Assembly (NCBI GenBank): GCA_034769895.1
Contig: CM068367.1
Coordinates: 123,665,927 to 123,729,926 of the forward strand
Direction: 5' to 3'
Source of the DNA: Magicicada septendecula
Taxonomy: Eukaryota > Arthropoda > Insecta > Hemiptera > Cicadidae
Length of the DNA: 64,000 bases
The notes under the pieces are model-generated. The model made no database searches and was not told where the DNA came from. It worked only from the letters and a program-made list of their open reading frames with translations. This document shows, piece after piece, positions 36,591 through 48,921 of this stretch (its first letter is position 1; each line of letters begins with the position of its first letter). The position numbers and the translations under genes were made by a program.

Positions 36591-37986
36591 CTACAGAGTG
36601 TGGTGTGACACACTACCCCAATATACAGCAGCCTTCCACCGTAAGAACTAGTCGTCTCTCTGTAACACCTTTCCCATCATCTCATCCTCTGTAACACTGA
36701 TCACACAGAAAACCCAAAATTAACTTTCATGAACTATACTATCCGACTGTGTCCGTTATGAAGTATTTGATTCAAGATAATTTTGGACTTGGAGTATATA
36801 TGAACGTTTTGAATATTGAACTTCAAAACTTAAATGTAAGGGTCGACAAATCTCAATTCGATTTTGAACTTAATGAATCTAGTGGAAATCGTTCTTTATT
36901 CTTGCAATTTCCAAGCGTTTTTTGATATTACACGACTGTAATTGTTTTCTTCTTATTTATCATTGGCGCTGTAGGCACCACTCCCGCGTCCCGATAGACT
37001 GCTGCCGATTGTCTATCACGGTGTACCTCGATACAGATACAACTTATGTTTCCGTAACTCTATTTTTTTTGCAAGTGAATGGGAAATCGGCTCGTCGCCT
37101 TAATCACTACCTGGAATACCAAGAGGTTTGTTTTTCGGGGTTCTCAAACACGCGGCCTCCGGGATATTTTTATACTATTCACGTTAAGAATGGTGTCAAA
37201 AATTAACAGTAAACTCGACTTTTCTCTCAGATTTTTTTTTTAATTTCAATATACTGTTACGTCTAAAGAAGAAACTAGATGAGCGCAGTTCAAATAACGT
37301 ACCAGTCTGAATCGTGTGATCTTCCTTTCATTTTATTTTCAGCATCCTGCCTTTTGTTTGCTTTAGCGTAAGTTGGTATTCACGTATCTTGTTAGGCTCC
37401 GCTCCAACAGAAAATGTATATCAAAAGCACAATGTGTGAGACGGACACAGAAGAGAAGAGAAAAAAATGTTTTGTGTATGTATATATCTGTCTCTATATC
37501 TATTTCGCTCTGTCTCTATTCTCTTTTCTTTGTGATCAGAAAATATTTTCATTGCAAACAGTACGGGTATTTATTAAATTCGTTAATATCAAATCGAAAT
37601 CATATGATACTCTGTAAAAACATTACATAGCCTATCTTATTAGTCCGTTGTTATCGTAGTCCTTAAATACTGTAAACAACCCAAATGCCTGCAAATTAGC
37701 AGGCATATTAATTCATTTCCACGTTTCGTGGCGCGCGCGCACACACGAGAGCATGCATCCGTCCACGTGTCTCCGTATAATTAATTAATTTACAAAATTA
37801 CTACAATCGCGGACAATAATTATGTTAAAATTATTTCACTAATTCAGACGGGGACCAGTATTGGGAGTACAGCCGGTAACAGAACCGCCACTGCCGTTAT
37901 CATTATCACACTAATTTCCCTAATAAATTGTAAACAGACACACAAAGAGACAACGAACGCACACAACTTTCAATCGTCACTTTGTC

Positions 37987-37989
<3 letters not shown>
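36591..37989. other. Intergenic, no gene recognised
   Basis: Short frames at 36922-37206 and 37373-37630 have no motif. A (GC)n(AC)n tract lies at about 37730-37745. Confidence 0.35.

Positions 37990-38029
<40 letters not shown>
37990..38029. repeat. (CA)20 microsatellite
   Basis: Uninterrupted CA dinucleotides. Confidence 0.95.
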
Positions 38030-38033
<4 letters not shown>

Positions 38034-38410
38034 AATCGTTACCAACAGAACAGGCCTGCACAGGTACGAAACTTCCATAATGTAAAATATTTAATGTACT
38101 GCGGGACAAAGTGGCTAACTAAATTTACTCGATTTCATCGCTAATGGAAAATCAGTTGATAACCAGTACACTCAATGCACTTAGGATATTAATTTGGTAA
38201 TCACATTTCAGAGACGCTTAATTGTAACATGTAAAATCCCTTTTCAGGTACAACCAAGAGATATTAAGTTAAATTTAAAAAATTTCCAGCTAATCAATGT
38301 CAAAACGTATGCGTAAAGACTACCCCCTTTTCCTGTATCGAGGATTTAACAGCAAATTAAACTTACGAACAAGTTAGCTGTTATTTACGAGGGATTTTAA
38401 TTATGTGGTA

Positions 38411-40791
38411 TAGTAGCCGCGCTCAAAGCGTTTCCAGGCGGAACGCTTTGATTCTCACTCAAAGGAAACCAGATGGTCTTGTCCCTAGTGTCACTCAAAA
38501 CAAGCTGACAATGTTGCCAAGTTCTTCTCCCACCTATAGTGAAACTTAGCGTGAAATGATTCTCCTCTTCAATGTTATTATTATTATACGTATGATTAAT
38601 TCATGTAGTAATAATAATAATAATAATAATACAACTCAGGACTTCTCAGAAGTTTCAGTTTTAAGTAAGTAAACCTGACGTTTACATTATCTATAAAGAA
38701 TAAAAATACAACAAAACTTACAAAATATAGGTCTATACCTTTTCGACATAACTTTCAAAATGATTTTCATTATTAAAATATCACAAAGCTTTGGGATAAG
38801 CAAATCCCTGCAATATCAGAAGGCTATAATAATAATAATATCAGAAATTAATAAATTTAATAAATTAATAAAATAAATAAAATAAACCTGAGTAAAACAA
38901 GACAAAATCGCAAATAATTAATACATAACCTGGGAGTAAACTACTCACCGTTTAGTTGGAGTCGCGGTCTGAGTCATCATCACTGTCGTCTGCAACATGA
39001 ATGATGAGGCGGTCTTCTTCTTCCCACAGGTCTGCATAATATCCCCGTTCTACCTTCATAGTTTTTTTCCGCACATTTCCTCCAGTATTCGGCATCTATG
39101 TTCTCAGTACATTTCCGTAGGGCTTCACAGACACTTGCACTTAACTGAGGAGTTATGTTGCTCTTCCTGACGTTAGACTTTAACCGTGCCCAGACTAATT
39201 CGATTGGATTTAATATGCAGTAGTAAGGGGGAAGTCGTAACACTTCATGACCTGCCTTTCGAGCCATCTCATCAACTGCGTACATTTTGTTTATATTCGC
39301 CGCTTTTATTCTTTCGAGCAAGATTAATTTAATGGGGACTGGGTCCGGTACTGGTAAATCAAATTTCTTCATAAATTCAATAATTTCGGACTTGTTTGAC
39401 GATTTAGTTGGGATTTTGATAAGTTGTCTAGAATGGTAACTCGCATTGTCTAAAACTATGACATACTTCCTGTCTTTTGAAAGATTTTGCAGTAACAAAT
39501 TTTTAAACCAATTCTCAAAAACTGTAGCATTCATCTCATCGTGGCTGTCAGCTTTAGCATCTGAAATATTTTTGGCAGACAAATAAAGACAATTAGGAGC
39601 CCACCCCTCAGCTCCACCAGCATGTAGCACCATGATGCGCTTCCCTCTAGATACAAGGACGTTAATAGCGCAGCCACATGTTCCATCATCCCATCCCTTC
39701 TTCACGGTGTCATGTGTATCGAACCAAGTTTCGTCTAGATACACAACATCATAACCCTGTGAACGCAGTTGGTGTAGTCTATGGAGGTATTTGTATCTCC
39801 AGGACACAATTCTTGATGACTCCATTATAACACGCCTCTTATTAAGTGTCCGAAATCGAAAGCCGAGCTTCTTCACAAGGGATCTTAGCATTGTTTCTTT
39901 ATAAGGAAAACTTGAAATGTTCTGAAGATGCTGGAGTAGTTCGGAAATTGTGGGTGGCTGTCCTTTCTTGTAAATTTGTAAATTTCTTGGCGGATAATGT
40001 CGCAAACAAAATTATCAATTTTATTAAAACGCGCTCTTTTGTTACCTGGCTTCTTGGGAGTCACGGGACCTCTAGAAACAATTGTACGAACAGTCGGGCG
40101 GCTTAATTTCACAATTTTGGCTGTTTCAGTAATTGAACCCTTACCTACTTTGTTATTTACAACATATTCATGCACGTTACACACTATAGTTTGGCTCTGT
40201 TTCGAAATTGTTCTAATCGAATTTTTGATTAGCCTACTAGTGCCTGGAGTGGCCGAGATTTCCCCGTCGTTCGAAAACTCCCCATTATTGTCACTTATAT
40301 CACCACTATCACTGTTGCTAACTACATCAACAACGATTTCTTCACTATCACTATGACGATGACTCCCTTCTTCATTATCAGCGTGCTGAGGATATGGTTG
40401 TTCTCTCTCCCAAGGTCTCCACATTTTAAACACGTGAACACGGAACACAAACACGGAACCGAAAATTACAACTATAAATAAAGTAAAGCAGTATTACTGT
40501 GATATTTAAATATGAATATACTATATGCTGTAAGAAGGTAACAAATTAATAATTCCTAAAGCAGTGGTTTCTTTGGCAACGGACTTGAAATTCAGACAAG
40601 CGGGCACTTCCGATATCGCGCAAAGACTGGGCCACATTTCATTCAAGTTCAAAATACGTTTGGCATCATTGGAGATTTTTCAGAAGCGGCTAGCTTTGTT
40701 CATAGCTGTCAGCAGCAGGGCGTGCCTTCGCTAATTGGGCTATTTAACTGTTCTTTGATGCCGCCTGGAAATACATTCAGCGAGGCTACTT
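38411..40791 (-). mobile_element. Tc1/mariner-class DNA transposon, DD82E type
   Basis: A 2381-bp element bounded by TA dinucleotides (38409-38410 and 40792-40793), the target duplication of IS630-Tc1-mariner elements. The TIRs are 31 bp (38411-38441 and 40761-40791) and match at about 25 positions; both share AGTAGCC, CGCT and the inner TTTCCAGGCGG. The left sub-terminal part also folds: CAAAGCGTT, TCCAGGCGG loop, AACGCTTTG. The interior holds one transposase gene on the minus strand, broken by two frame changes. Non-coding flanks of about 540 bp (left) and 370 bp (right) separate the gene from the TIRs. Confidence 0.85.
38952..40424 (-). pseudogene. DDE transposase, two frame changes
   Basis: The gene probably starts at the Met of MWRPWEREQP (40424); an upstream in-frame Met lies at 40454. 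The N-terminal part is Ser/Asp-rich and acidic. It is followed by a helix-turn-helix region (VGKGSITETAKIVKLSRPTV) typical of DNA-binding transposase N-termini. After the first break, the catalytic domain has D91 in VYLDETWFD, D186 in VIVLDNASYH and E269 in ILNPIELVW (numbered from the Met at 40005). Exactly 82 residues separate the last two, so the triad is DD82E, the spacing reported for the Sailor family. Break 1 is a tandem 8-bp duplication (39970-39977 = 39978-39985). Break 2 is a T7 run at 39062-39068, beyond which another frame continues to a stop at 38952. The encoded protein would be non-functional as it stands. Confidence 0.85.
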
Positions 40792-41751
40792 TACTGTTAC
40801 AGGAACTCGTCAGAGAATCTATTTACGTACGGCAAAAATTGTCGAGAGACACGTAGGCTACATTATATTCCATTCCATTCCACTACAACCTGTATTGTTT
40901 TTTTCTTTTATACTGCTCTATCCAATGTCAGTATCTTCCTCACCCCCCCCCCAATTATCACAAGTCCTCATCCTCTTCGACACTGATCCACTTTCCTTAG
41001 CCTTCCTCGCATTCTGTATTAAAATACGTCCCCCCCCCCCGAAAAAATTTCCTTACCCAGTACGCCACAACAGCTTTTTGCATACTCATAATTTTTTTAT
41101 TTTGACAATTGCATTGTATTCTCTGCGTAATTTTACTGAAAAATGGGTCGAATTACAGATATATGGTGCAGACAACAAAAATTATGTATAAAAATTTCTG
41201 AAGAAAAATCTGTATATGGATATTATCACAGTTTAAAATTAAACGAATAATACAGATATCGTTCAATGTCGATCGGAGAAGTTTTTAGGTGTTAATATCT
41301 CACCGTTTAGATAATGTTTTTGAGACGTCAGTACAAACACGTAATCTGATACTTGTGGCCTTTATAGTTTTGAGTAACTGATTTTTATTCATGGCAGGTT
41401 AACGCAAACTCGAACGTAAGAACTTTCTGCAAGAAGTTCTAGCCGCGTTAACTTGTCTTAACAAGCGCGCACGAACACTTTTGCGGTCTCGACCAATTTC
41501 ACTGCAAGAGGGTAAATTAAAAGTACCAAGAAGCTGGAAACGGAAAAAGTAGATTGAATTTACTGAAATGCATTTATAGAATCAATTGAAAGCTGTTTGT
41601 GCAGAAGTGAAACTCTAATCACGGAAAAGCAACGCAATTAAATGTGGTGGGATATCTCTGTGTGCAACCGGTATCGGAGATAACGCGATATGGTCACAGA
41701 GAAATAAGCCTACGCATGACATACGTAATGAACGGTAAGGAGAAACCGTGC

Positions 41752-41789
<38 letters not shown>

Positions 41790-43000
41790 ATTTCCTCGTG
41801 TCGGAAGGCAAGACGTTTCCTAGAAAGACAATGGTCTATATACACATCTCTCTGAAGTAATAAACTCCCGTATCAGATAGAATTAAATTAAACTATTGTT
41901 CAGGTTAATAAAACATTGTTCTGTGTATTCAGCTCACGAACGCCATTTAAATATTCATCCTTTCACTACTTTAGGGAAAAAAAGATTTCTTTACGAGAGG
42001 GAAATCTTTTAGAAGCGTTGCTTGCGTTTAAATGTTATAAAGTTGGTTAGTTGTAATATCGCTAGTGAGCAGGGCCGACTAGTTTTGCAAAGTACGGACA
42101 ATCTGTGCGAAGTAGTTAGCGGTTTGAATAGGGTAAGTTGTATCAAAAGGGTTGAAGGCGGCAGGGGAGGGTACTTGTTATCACAACAGCTTGTAGTTAG
42201 TACACGGTCCACGCCATTAATTTATTCATTTTTTTCAGTGACAGTTTTTTTACCTTTCTAATATTAAAGGTGGTAGTTTTTGTTTAAACAGAGGGAGAAT
42301 ACAAATTTACCTTTTTTCGCTTTCTGTCTTTCACAGATTGGCGAGTTCGCCTATATCGCGCAATGTTTTAAGTAAACGTTTCCACGATAGTTGATATCAC
42401 GATTACAGAATATTATTGTTATTCTCAGTACCTCGAAGTCCTCGTTATTTTTCGCCACTATGATTTGATGTCCAGCTTTCATTTGATTTCCATTAAAAAT
42501 GAAAGAATATTTTCGTGTATTGTATAGCACAAAGTTTGAGACAATGCGAGATAAGTAGAAACGAAAAGTGGAAATAAATATTCCGGGTCGAGGGACAAAC
42601 AGGTATCTGAATCCATCAGTCGTTTAAAATACGAATTGATCTTTGGTCTTTAGTCTTTGGATCTTTACCACATTATAGCCTACTTGAGTACCGATGACTG
42701 AACATGCGTAAACGAAAATTTTTAATAAATGTATTACCTATTTTTACAATCCATCGTCCAACCCAGAACCTGGAGGACTAAGTGTATTCAATTCAGGATT
42801 CACATCCCTTAGAGAGCTAATTTCATTACTGCTATCGAAGTGTCTCTCCACATTCGCAGTAGCCTCGCTCTTTGGGATACGTTTGCTGCCGTTGGCCTAA
42901 AACCTTGAGCATTATATTAGTAAGCCAGTGAGTGAAGTTCAGGTAGTATAAGACCTTAATTAGACCGTCTGTAGTGTATGGAATCTTAGTAGGTGGGAAG
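40792..43000. other. Intergenic; C-tracts and a GT tract
   Basis: Poly-C runs at about 40944-40952 and 41030-41040 and (GT)n at 41753-41787. Several short open frames have no motif. No gene recognised. Confidence 0.35.
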
Positions 43001-43370
43001 TGGAACTGCTGGACAGATTTGAAACAGAATTGCTTAGGAGGATTATGGGCCCAACATGTGAAAATGGGGTATAGCGGCGGAAAAAAGTAGAGATTTTCAT
43101 GCAGCATATGACAAACTCATTCAATAAGGTAGAAAGATTGAAGTAGCTAGGTCACGTTCTGAGAACGGAAGACAGCGGGACAGTCGAAAAGCTGTACAAG
43201 GGTTCTCCTGCTGAAATGCGACCTAGAGAATGGTCTAGGAGTCATTGGAGAGACAGTGTCCTGAGTGATCTCAGTCAAGGGCGTTCCAGGTTGTTCCGGA
43301 GAGCACTTGAATATGCATTATGCTGGCACGCTGCAGTAAGGATGGAAAATTATTCTCGAACACCTGGGCT
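43000..43370 (+). mobile_element. LINE reverse-transcriptase tail, degraded
   Basis: Reading the + strand across frames gives LLRRIMGPTCENG (about 43035-43070), then YDKLI (43107-43121), then a 'RLKWLGHV..MED' equivalent (43140-43175), then KLYKGSPAE and 'SRWRDSVLSDL' (43190-43275). This is the order of the C-terminal region of RTE/CR1-like LINE proteins. Many stops and frame changes. Confidence 0.6.
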
Positions 43371-43518
43371 ACGTATATAAGCCACAGCACTGGTTTTGTC
43401 AGGCAATTACAGTGATCGATTTGCTTAATGCGGTTTGAGTCATTAGTGAAAAGTAATTATTGTGTAGTTGACACAGTATAAGTGAACTCTTAATAGTTGA
43501 CAATAGTATTGCATGTGG

Positions 43519-43658
43519 ACAAATTCAACTTGAATTATGGTACGAGTTGATTACGAATTGTTATTTATGATTAATTAAAGGTAGTAATTAGTGACTTCAT
43601 TGGTGTCTGTATTTTCTTTCCACTGTACCATACGACGATCATTGAGACCGTCGTAACA
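43519..43658 (+). repeat. Dispersed repeat, copy 2 (pair with 30.9 kb)
   Basis: Matches 30924-31066 in order and spacing. It lies just downstream of the LINE tail and may be part of the same element's 3' region or of an old LTR. Confidence 0.6.
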
Positions 43659-44083
43659 ATCTGTACCTTTTGGTTACGGTTTCTCCGACTTATGACATGA
43701 AAAAGTTGGTCTTTGAGAAACTTTTTTGCTGTTAGAGATATAGTGCAAGCGAATGAAATTATCAGACTCGATTGAATTTAATTTCTATTCAATCTGTAAG
43801 ACTCTAGCGTAAGAGGTGTTGAAAGTAGAAATGTTTCTATAGATGGTAAAGTAAACGCGCGGCCAGCTCTTGGCGCCTAAGTATACAAACGCGACTCATC
43901 GCGTAAGGTTTGTACAGTTCACACAGATTACTGTATTACTTTTTATAATGTTTACTTGAGCACTTTATAAATGCATTACATTGAGGTATAATAGTTTACT
44001 GGAACACCAAGTACAAAGCGAGCGCTGTGTTGGCGTGGTATAAGACTATTACTTTATAATTTATAATTTAATACTATATATAT

Positions 44084-47000
44084 TGTAACAGTACCAAAAT
44101 ATGGTAGTTACATACTATAAATATATATGACGTCAAGTATGATAAGAAACATGGGAACATATTTAAATGAACAAAGATAAGTATATAAGTTGTGTATCTA
44201 CAAAACTAATAATAGAAGAATCCAACAATGAAGACGAGAATGTGAATATGTCAACCTTAATTATAAAACGTAAAAAGAAAATGACACAAGACCAAAACAA
44301 AATGCTAATAAATAGACCCAATAGAATCCAGCAGTGAGGGGAATCAATGAAAATAATATCCAGCAGTGAGGGGAATCAATGAAAATAATATCCAGCAGTG
44401 AGGGGAATCAACGAGACAAGGATCATCAAGCTACAACGACAATGGAAATAAAATGAAAACAGCGACTACCATGAAATTTGGAATTAAGAAGAAAGAAGAA
44501 GGACCAAGAAGAAGAATGAAGAGAAACCAAAGACGTAAGGAATCAATGAACCATATATATTTTAAAGAAGAAACAGTCAGTGACAAAAGAAATAACTATA
44601 AGTGTGACATGAAAACCAGTGTGATCATTTAAAGAAACACAAACAATAAAAGTGTACTTAATACAAATGTGAAACCGGTGAATAACTGATTATTTCAACT
44701 GAAAACCACACAAACAATTACAGTGAGGAAGTTTACAGTGTGAAAAAATAGGTTAATTTCATGATGAGGCAACAAAGGTTAAAAAATAGTCAAATAAACA
44801 CAAACAATGAGTGTGACTGATTTAACAAAGTTGTGACCAACACACATAATTATAAGACCACCAGATCAGAACATATAAAACAATCATATTATTGTTTATA
44901 TCAAAAAACTGACAACAAATAGAGAATATTTGTTAAGTGTCAAACATGACAGGAATTTAGATTCCACAATTGACCAGAGAAAAACATTGTAAGTAATATA
45001 AGAAAGATTTGTATTAGTGTATTAGAAGGAGTTGTAAACATTTGTAACAAATTAGTGAAGGTATTGTGTTAATATACCATAATGGAGTCAGTTTAGGTGT
45101 AGGTAGATACTGCACTAAAACCGATGATACATTGTTACAATACCCACAAGGAAGTGACCTATTATAACAGAAAATGATACATATTAGTATAAATATATGA
45201 TCATCAAGTAAATATAAAGAAACAATATAATGTATAAGACAAAACAATGTAAACAAAACAAGTCAGACATAGTGACACAGTCAAAGACAGAAATAAGACA
45301 ATGTACCAATTTAGTTAAGCAAACTACAGTATTAAAACTAATGTAAATGTTTATCAGAATAGTACCAGTAGTGAAAGGAATATATGATAATACTTTGAGA
45401 ACAAGTTTTGAACATGTTAAGAACAGTATTATGACTGAATTATTGTAAACAAAATAACCATGCATATATGACCAAATGTAAGCTAAACCAGTGTATAGCA
45501 AGTTAGTTAAAGAAAATACTGTACTAAATATTGAGAACAAGGTATTACAATTATTACCAGTAGCAAGAGGAAATATCAGAGCTACTTTGAGAACAAATAA
45601 TGACCACTAAAACAATCATATTGTACATAAACATTTGAAAACCAAATGTCCAATGTGAAAAAGGACAGAGGTAAACAAACAATGACCAACCAGCTAGTTA
45701 TGAAAAATATAACTAGTAAACCTATGTAGAAGTAATTGGAAACATTACTAAAAGTTAGATTGATATCCAATGCTACTTTAGGAATACAATCCAAATAGGA
45801 CAATAACACTTTTGTTATTATATTAAACAAAATAAATACCTATAATGTCATGACACAACATAGACAGAGCCACTACTGAATAATTAGGAGGTTCTGAGTT
45901 TATTAAAAGATGACCATTGAATATAACAGATTAATTATTGTGTATGTACACTAATTATAACAATTAAATAATATAATCTATGTAATAAAAATAGAAAACA
46001 AGATGAAAAGTTGTATAAGCATTATGTGAGAAGTTTAAAATGATGTAAATACTGAATTGACCACGGTAATACACCAATATTATAGTAAAAAAGTATGTAA
46101 ATAGTCATTGTTAGTAATACTAGGTAATAATATGTTCATTTTAGATAAGGATATTTAATAATAAGCATGTTTGTGAAAAATCCAACATGGACGCTGAGTA
46201 ACACCATAGCGAAAATTGTGTAGGAAATAGTTTTTCACAAATTGTAACTTAAACCAAATGAGAAATAGACTCGAAGTGTTTAAATAAGAAATGTTATATT
46301 AGATTTAAGAAAAATCTGGTAATACGAACTTATAAAGATAAGACGTACCAAAAATAATAAATAAAATCAATATAATAATATTGATAGTGAACAGAAAATA
46401 AGCGTGTTTGGACTTATTTTAATAAGCAAAACGCCCTGAGTTCAGTGATATAAACCGATTAACGATAGGACGTATAATAAGGAAGTTGTGATAGTTTTTA
46501 ACTTTCGAACTAAAAATTTGTACCGTCGATGACGTGAAAAAGTCTCCAACCCAAAATCGATTTTGACTAAAAATTAAATATTTTAATAAAATATAGGCCT
46601 TTTGGGTCAGAGACTATCAAAAACCAACCAATGGAATGAATGAAGTTCATCAGACGAGCGAGAGATGCTCTCGAGGTACATGACAGTCTACGATCGAACA
46701 CCTAAGGAACAAGCCACGCCACTCCAGACCAGAAAAAGTATATTTTTAAATTAGTGCGCGACATGTTTTACTCAAGTACAATATACATACACTAACCTAA
46801 TACTACACATTTACTAACGAGTGCAACAGTGCGGATTTGTGTTATTTTATCAAGTAGATCAGTGTACAATATCGATGTATTTGCGAGTGAATTTTTTAAT
46901 TAAGAAACAGGGAGTACAATTTCAATTAAACAATACTTAAAAGAAAAATAAGAGTTTAGCCAATTTCGAATTTTCGATACTACGCAAGTCATTATGCAGC

Positions 47001-47986
47001 GTATCGGAAATCAACAACTAAGTTATCAGAATTTAAAGGAGATTTAACACAACATTATTAAAATATTATAAAAAATATTTTAATAAATTATAACGATGTA
47101 AAAAATAATGCTTAAAGATAATTATTGATAAATACGAGTGCATTTAGACGCTTACTTGATAAAACGTATTTGTTGAATATTTCGTTATTTCAGAATTTAT
47201 TTTATTAATTGTATCAAACATAATTCTGATAATCCTATGTTAAAACTTATTAAAAAATAATATGTTTACCTGTATAGCATAAGTAATATTAGTTAATAAG
47301 ACAAACTTATCCTTATAAAAATAACGGTCATTCTTAACCTCAGAAACCATTACGGTAGCTTGTTATGATGACATTACCGAATTGTTCTCAATTAACATGC
47401 AAATTTAAGTACATTGCAAACAAGAGTTTTTTTTTATTAGAAATTTTTCTCTTGTGAACAAATTATTTTAAAACTAATTATTAACTAAAAGTAATACTTG
47501 TTAAATGCTGTACAAGTCATACAGCCTAACCACAATACTAAAGTAAAGATGCGTGCGCATACCGGCGTACGATAATTTTTGTAAACATCAGAAATATGAT
47601 ACCAATTTTAAATTTTATATTTTGTTCAATTATCAGTTAATATTGTTAATCCTAAATAATTAATTATAGTACATCTTGAGTCTGGTATCATGATATCTCC
47701 AAGAACCTTAACGGAATATGGTATATACTGAATTAAAACAACATAACCTGTACAGTAAAATTATTGTAACAACAACAGGTATACCAGAGCTTTGAGAGAT
47801 CAGATAGAGTTTCATTTGAAGTTTTATTTTGTAATCAGCAATTGAAAGGGTTGTTAATTATTGTTTTGTTTGTTAAAAATATTCTCACTTAATAACTTGT
47901 TAATAAACCTATAATTTTTATTACCATAACAAGAGTATCATTTTATTAAAAGTAGATTCAGTCATTATTTTTAATCAGTTCTGACA
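44084..47986 (+). repeat. 5' LTR (3903 bp)
   Basis: Starts TGTAACAG and ends TTCTGACA, giving the TG...CA ends of LTRs with an imperfect terminal inversion (TGT-CAG). An AATAAA signal lies 85 bp from the end (47902-47907), consistent with a short R-U5. A 32-bp unit is repeated almost three times (44327, 44359, 44391). There is no coding capacity; it is AT-rich throughout. It is far longer than usual for Ty3/gypsy elements of insects, which mostly have LTRs of a few hundred bp. An alternative reading, with the LTR extending to 48933, lacks a terminal CA and leaves no room for a primer site. Confidence 0.7.
44327..44418 (+). repeat. 32-bp tandem repeat inside the LTR
   Basis: TCCAGCAGTGAGGGGAATCA starts at 44327, 44359 and 44391, with two full units and a third partial one. 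The 3' LTR holds the same array from 56071. It could be an enhancer-like array, but that is inference. Confidence 0.9.
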
Positions 47987-47988
47987 GG

Positions 47989-48002
47989 TGGCGGAAGAAT
48001 TC
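47989..48002 (+). other. Putative primer-binding site
   Basis: TGGCGGAAGAATTC begins two bases after the LTR end. TGG complements the CCA end of tRNAs, and TGGCG would fit a tRNA with G before CCA, as tRNA-Ser has. The remaining bases could not be matched to a specific tRNA by eye. Confidence 0.45.
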
Positions 48003-48921
48003 AAAAAGTATTAGTATAAATCAATATACTTATCAGATATTGCTGCATTCATTACTGTGTGTGAAAACATGTTAAATATTCAAATTGAATATTTTTTCTA
48101 TTGTGTTTGAAGTGAATGTATTTCAGACGGAACGCCACAAGATAGAATTTGAATTTCAACAGTGGTAAGTAAATCAGATACACCACAAGTGCGCGGACTA
48201 TATTTTAATAAGAAGAGTGAATTATTACGGCGTACTTACAACAGCAAAACATTAACACCAGTGACAGTTACGATTGCAAATTACACCTTTTATAACCAAC
48301 ATTATAGTAGGCACCGGTGCGTGTCTACAACCACACGAAAACACCTAACATCAATACAACAAGAAATACATAACTTAAACTTGTAATTTTATTATATTAC
48401 AAGTTGGCTAGCCCAGCAGTGTGGCTTTAAGGAGAAACACAAGACAGCAAAATATACACAGTATTATATTATATACTATTATATATTATATATATATATA
48501 TATGTTTGATAATAACAATATATAAAAATTAAATGGTATAATATAATATATATATAAATATTTTTTTCAAACACTTTATACTACAGTCTGTTTCTTGATG
48601 CATATATTATGTATTTAATATTTATAATTTCTTTACCTCAAGATATTTTTCCCTTATCCGGAACAAGTTTCGTGAATCTTATTCTTCCCATCCTCAGCCT
48701 TAGGTTGGGAACAACAGGATTCCCGATACATGTTCCGAATAAGGAAAAAATATCTTGAGGTAAGGAAATTATAAATATTAAATAAATTGTGTGTGTGCGC
48801 GCGCGCGCGTGTGTGTGTAGTATCTTTAAATAAATACACTGCAAGTAGGTTTATTTTCACCTGATGCACGTTTCACAGAAATTATTCTGTATCTTCAGAG
48901 GGTTTTTAGAATTGTAATTGA
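48003..48921 (+). other. Retrotransposon 5' leader
   Basis: About 920 nt between PBS and gag. It contains a donor-like GGTAAGT at about 48160, a (TA)n patch near 48485, a 173-bp palindrome (48612-48784), a (GT)n(GC)n tract (48790-48818), and near its end the inverted motif CACGTTTCACAGAAATTATT, which on the minus strand reads CTGAAGAT-stem-GAAACGTG. A 74-codon frame at 48162-48386 is probably not coding. Confidence 0.6.
48612..48784. repeat. Palindrome in the leader
   Basis: The left arm TATTTAATATTTATAATTTC ... ACCTCAAGATATTTTTCCCT ... TCCGGAACAAG is the inverse of the right arm ending GAGGTAAGGAAATTATAAAT. The arms are about 60 bp. On the minus strand the left half carries CTGAGGATGGGAAG ... 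ATTCACGAAACTTGTTCC, related to the copy at 23820-23900. The duplicate lies at 60356-60528. Confidence 0.8.

Noticed and set aside
37906-38109. 67-codon minus-strand frame over the CA tract
   Set aside because: Mostly microsatellite translation, with no motif outside it.
39846-40356. 86- and 119-codon + strand frames over the transposase
   Set aside because: Antisense shadows of the transposase gene.
44080-44083. ATAT as a 4-bp target-site duplication matching 60677-60680
   Set aside because: It lies in a TATATA stretch, requires an LTR ending in TTAGA instead of CA, and is easily explained by chance.
45014-45830. Hydrophobic minus-strand frames in the LTRs (also 56758-57574)
   Set aside because: Present in both LTR copies, antisense, Leu/Ile/Tyr-rich translations of AT-rich DNA with no recognisable family.
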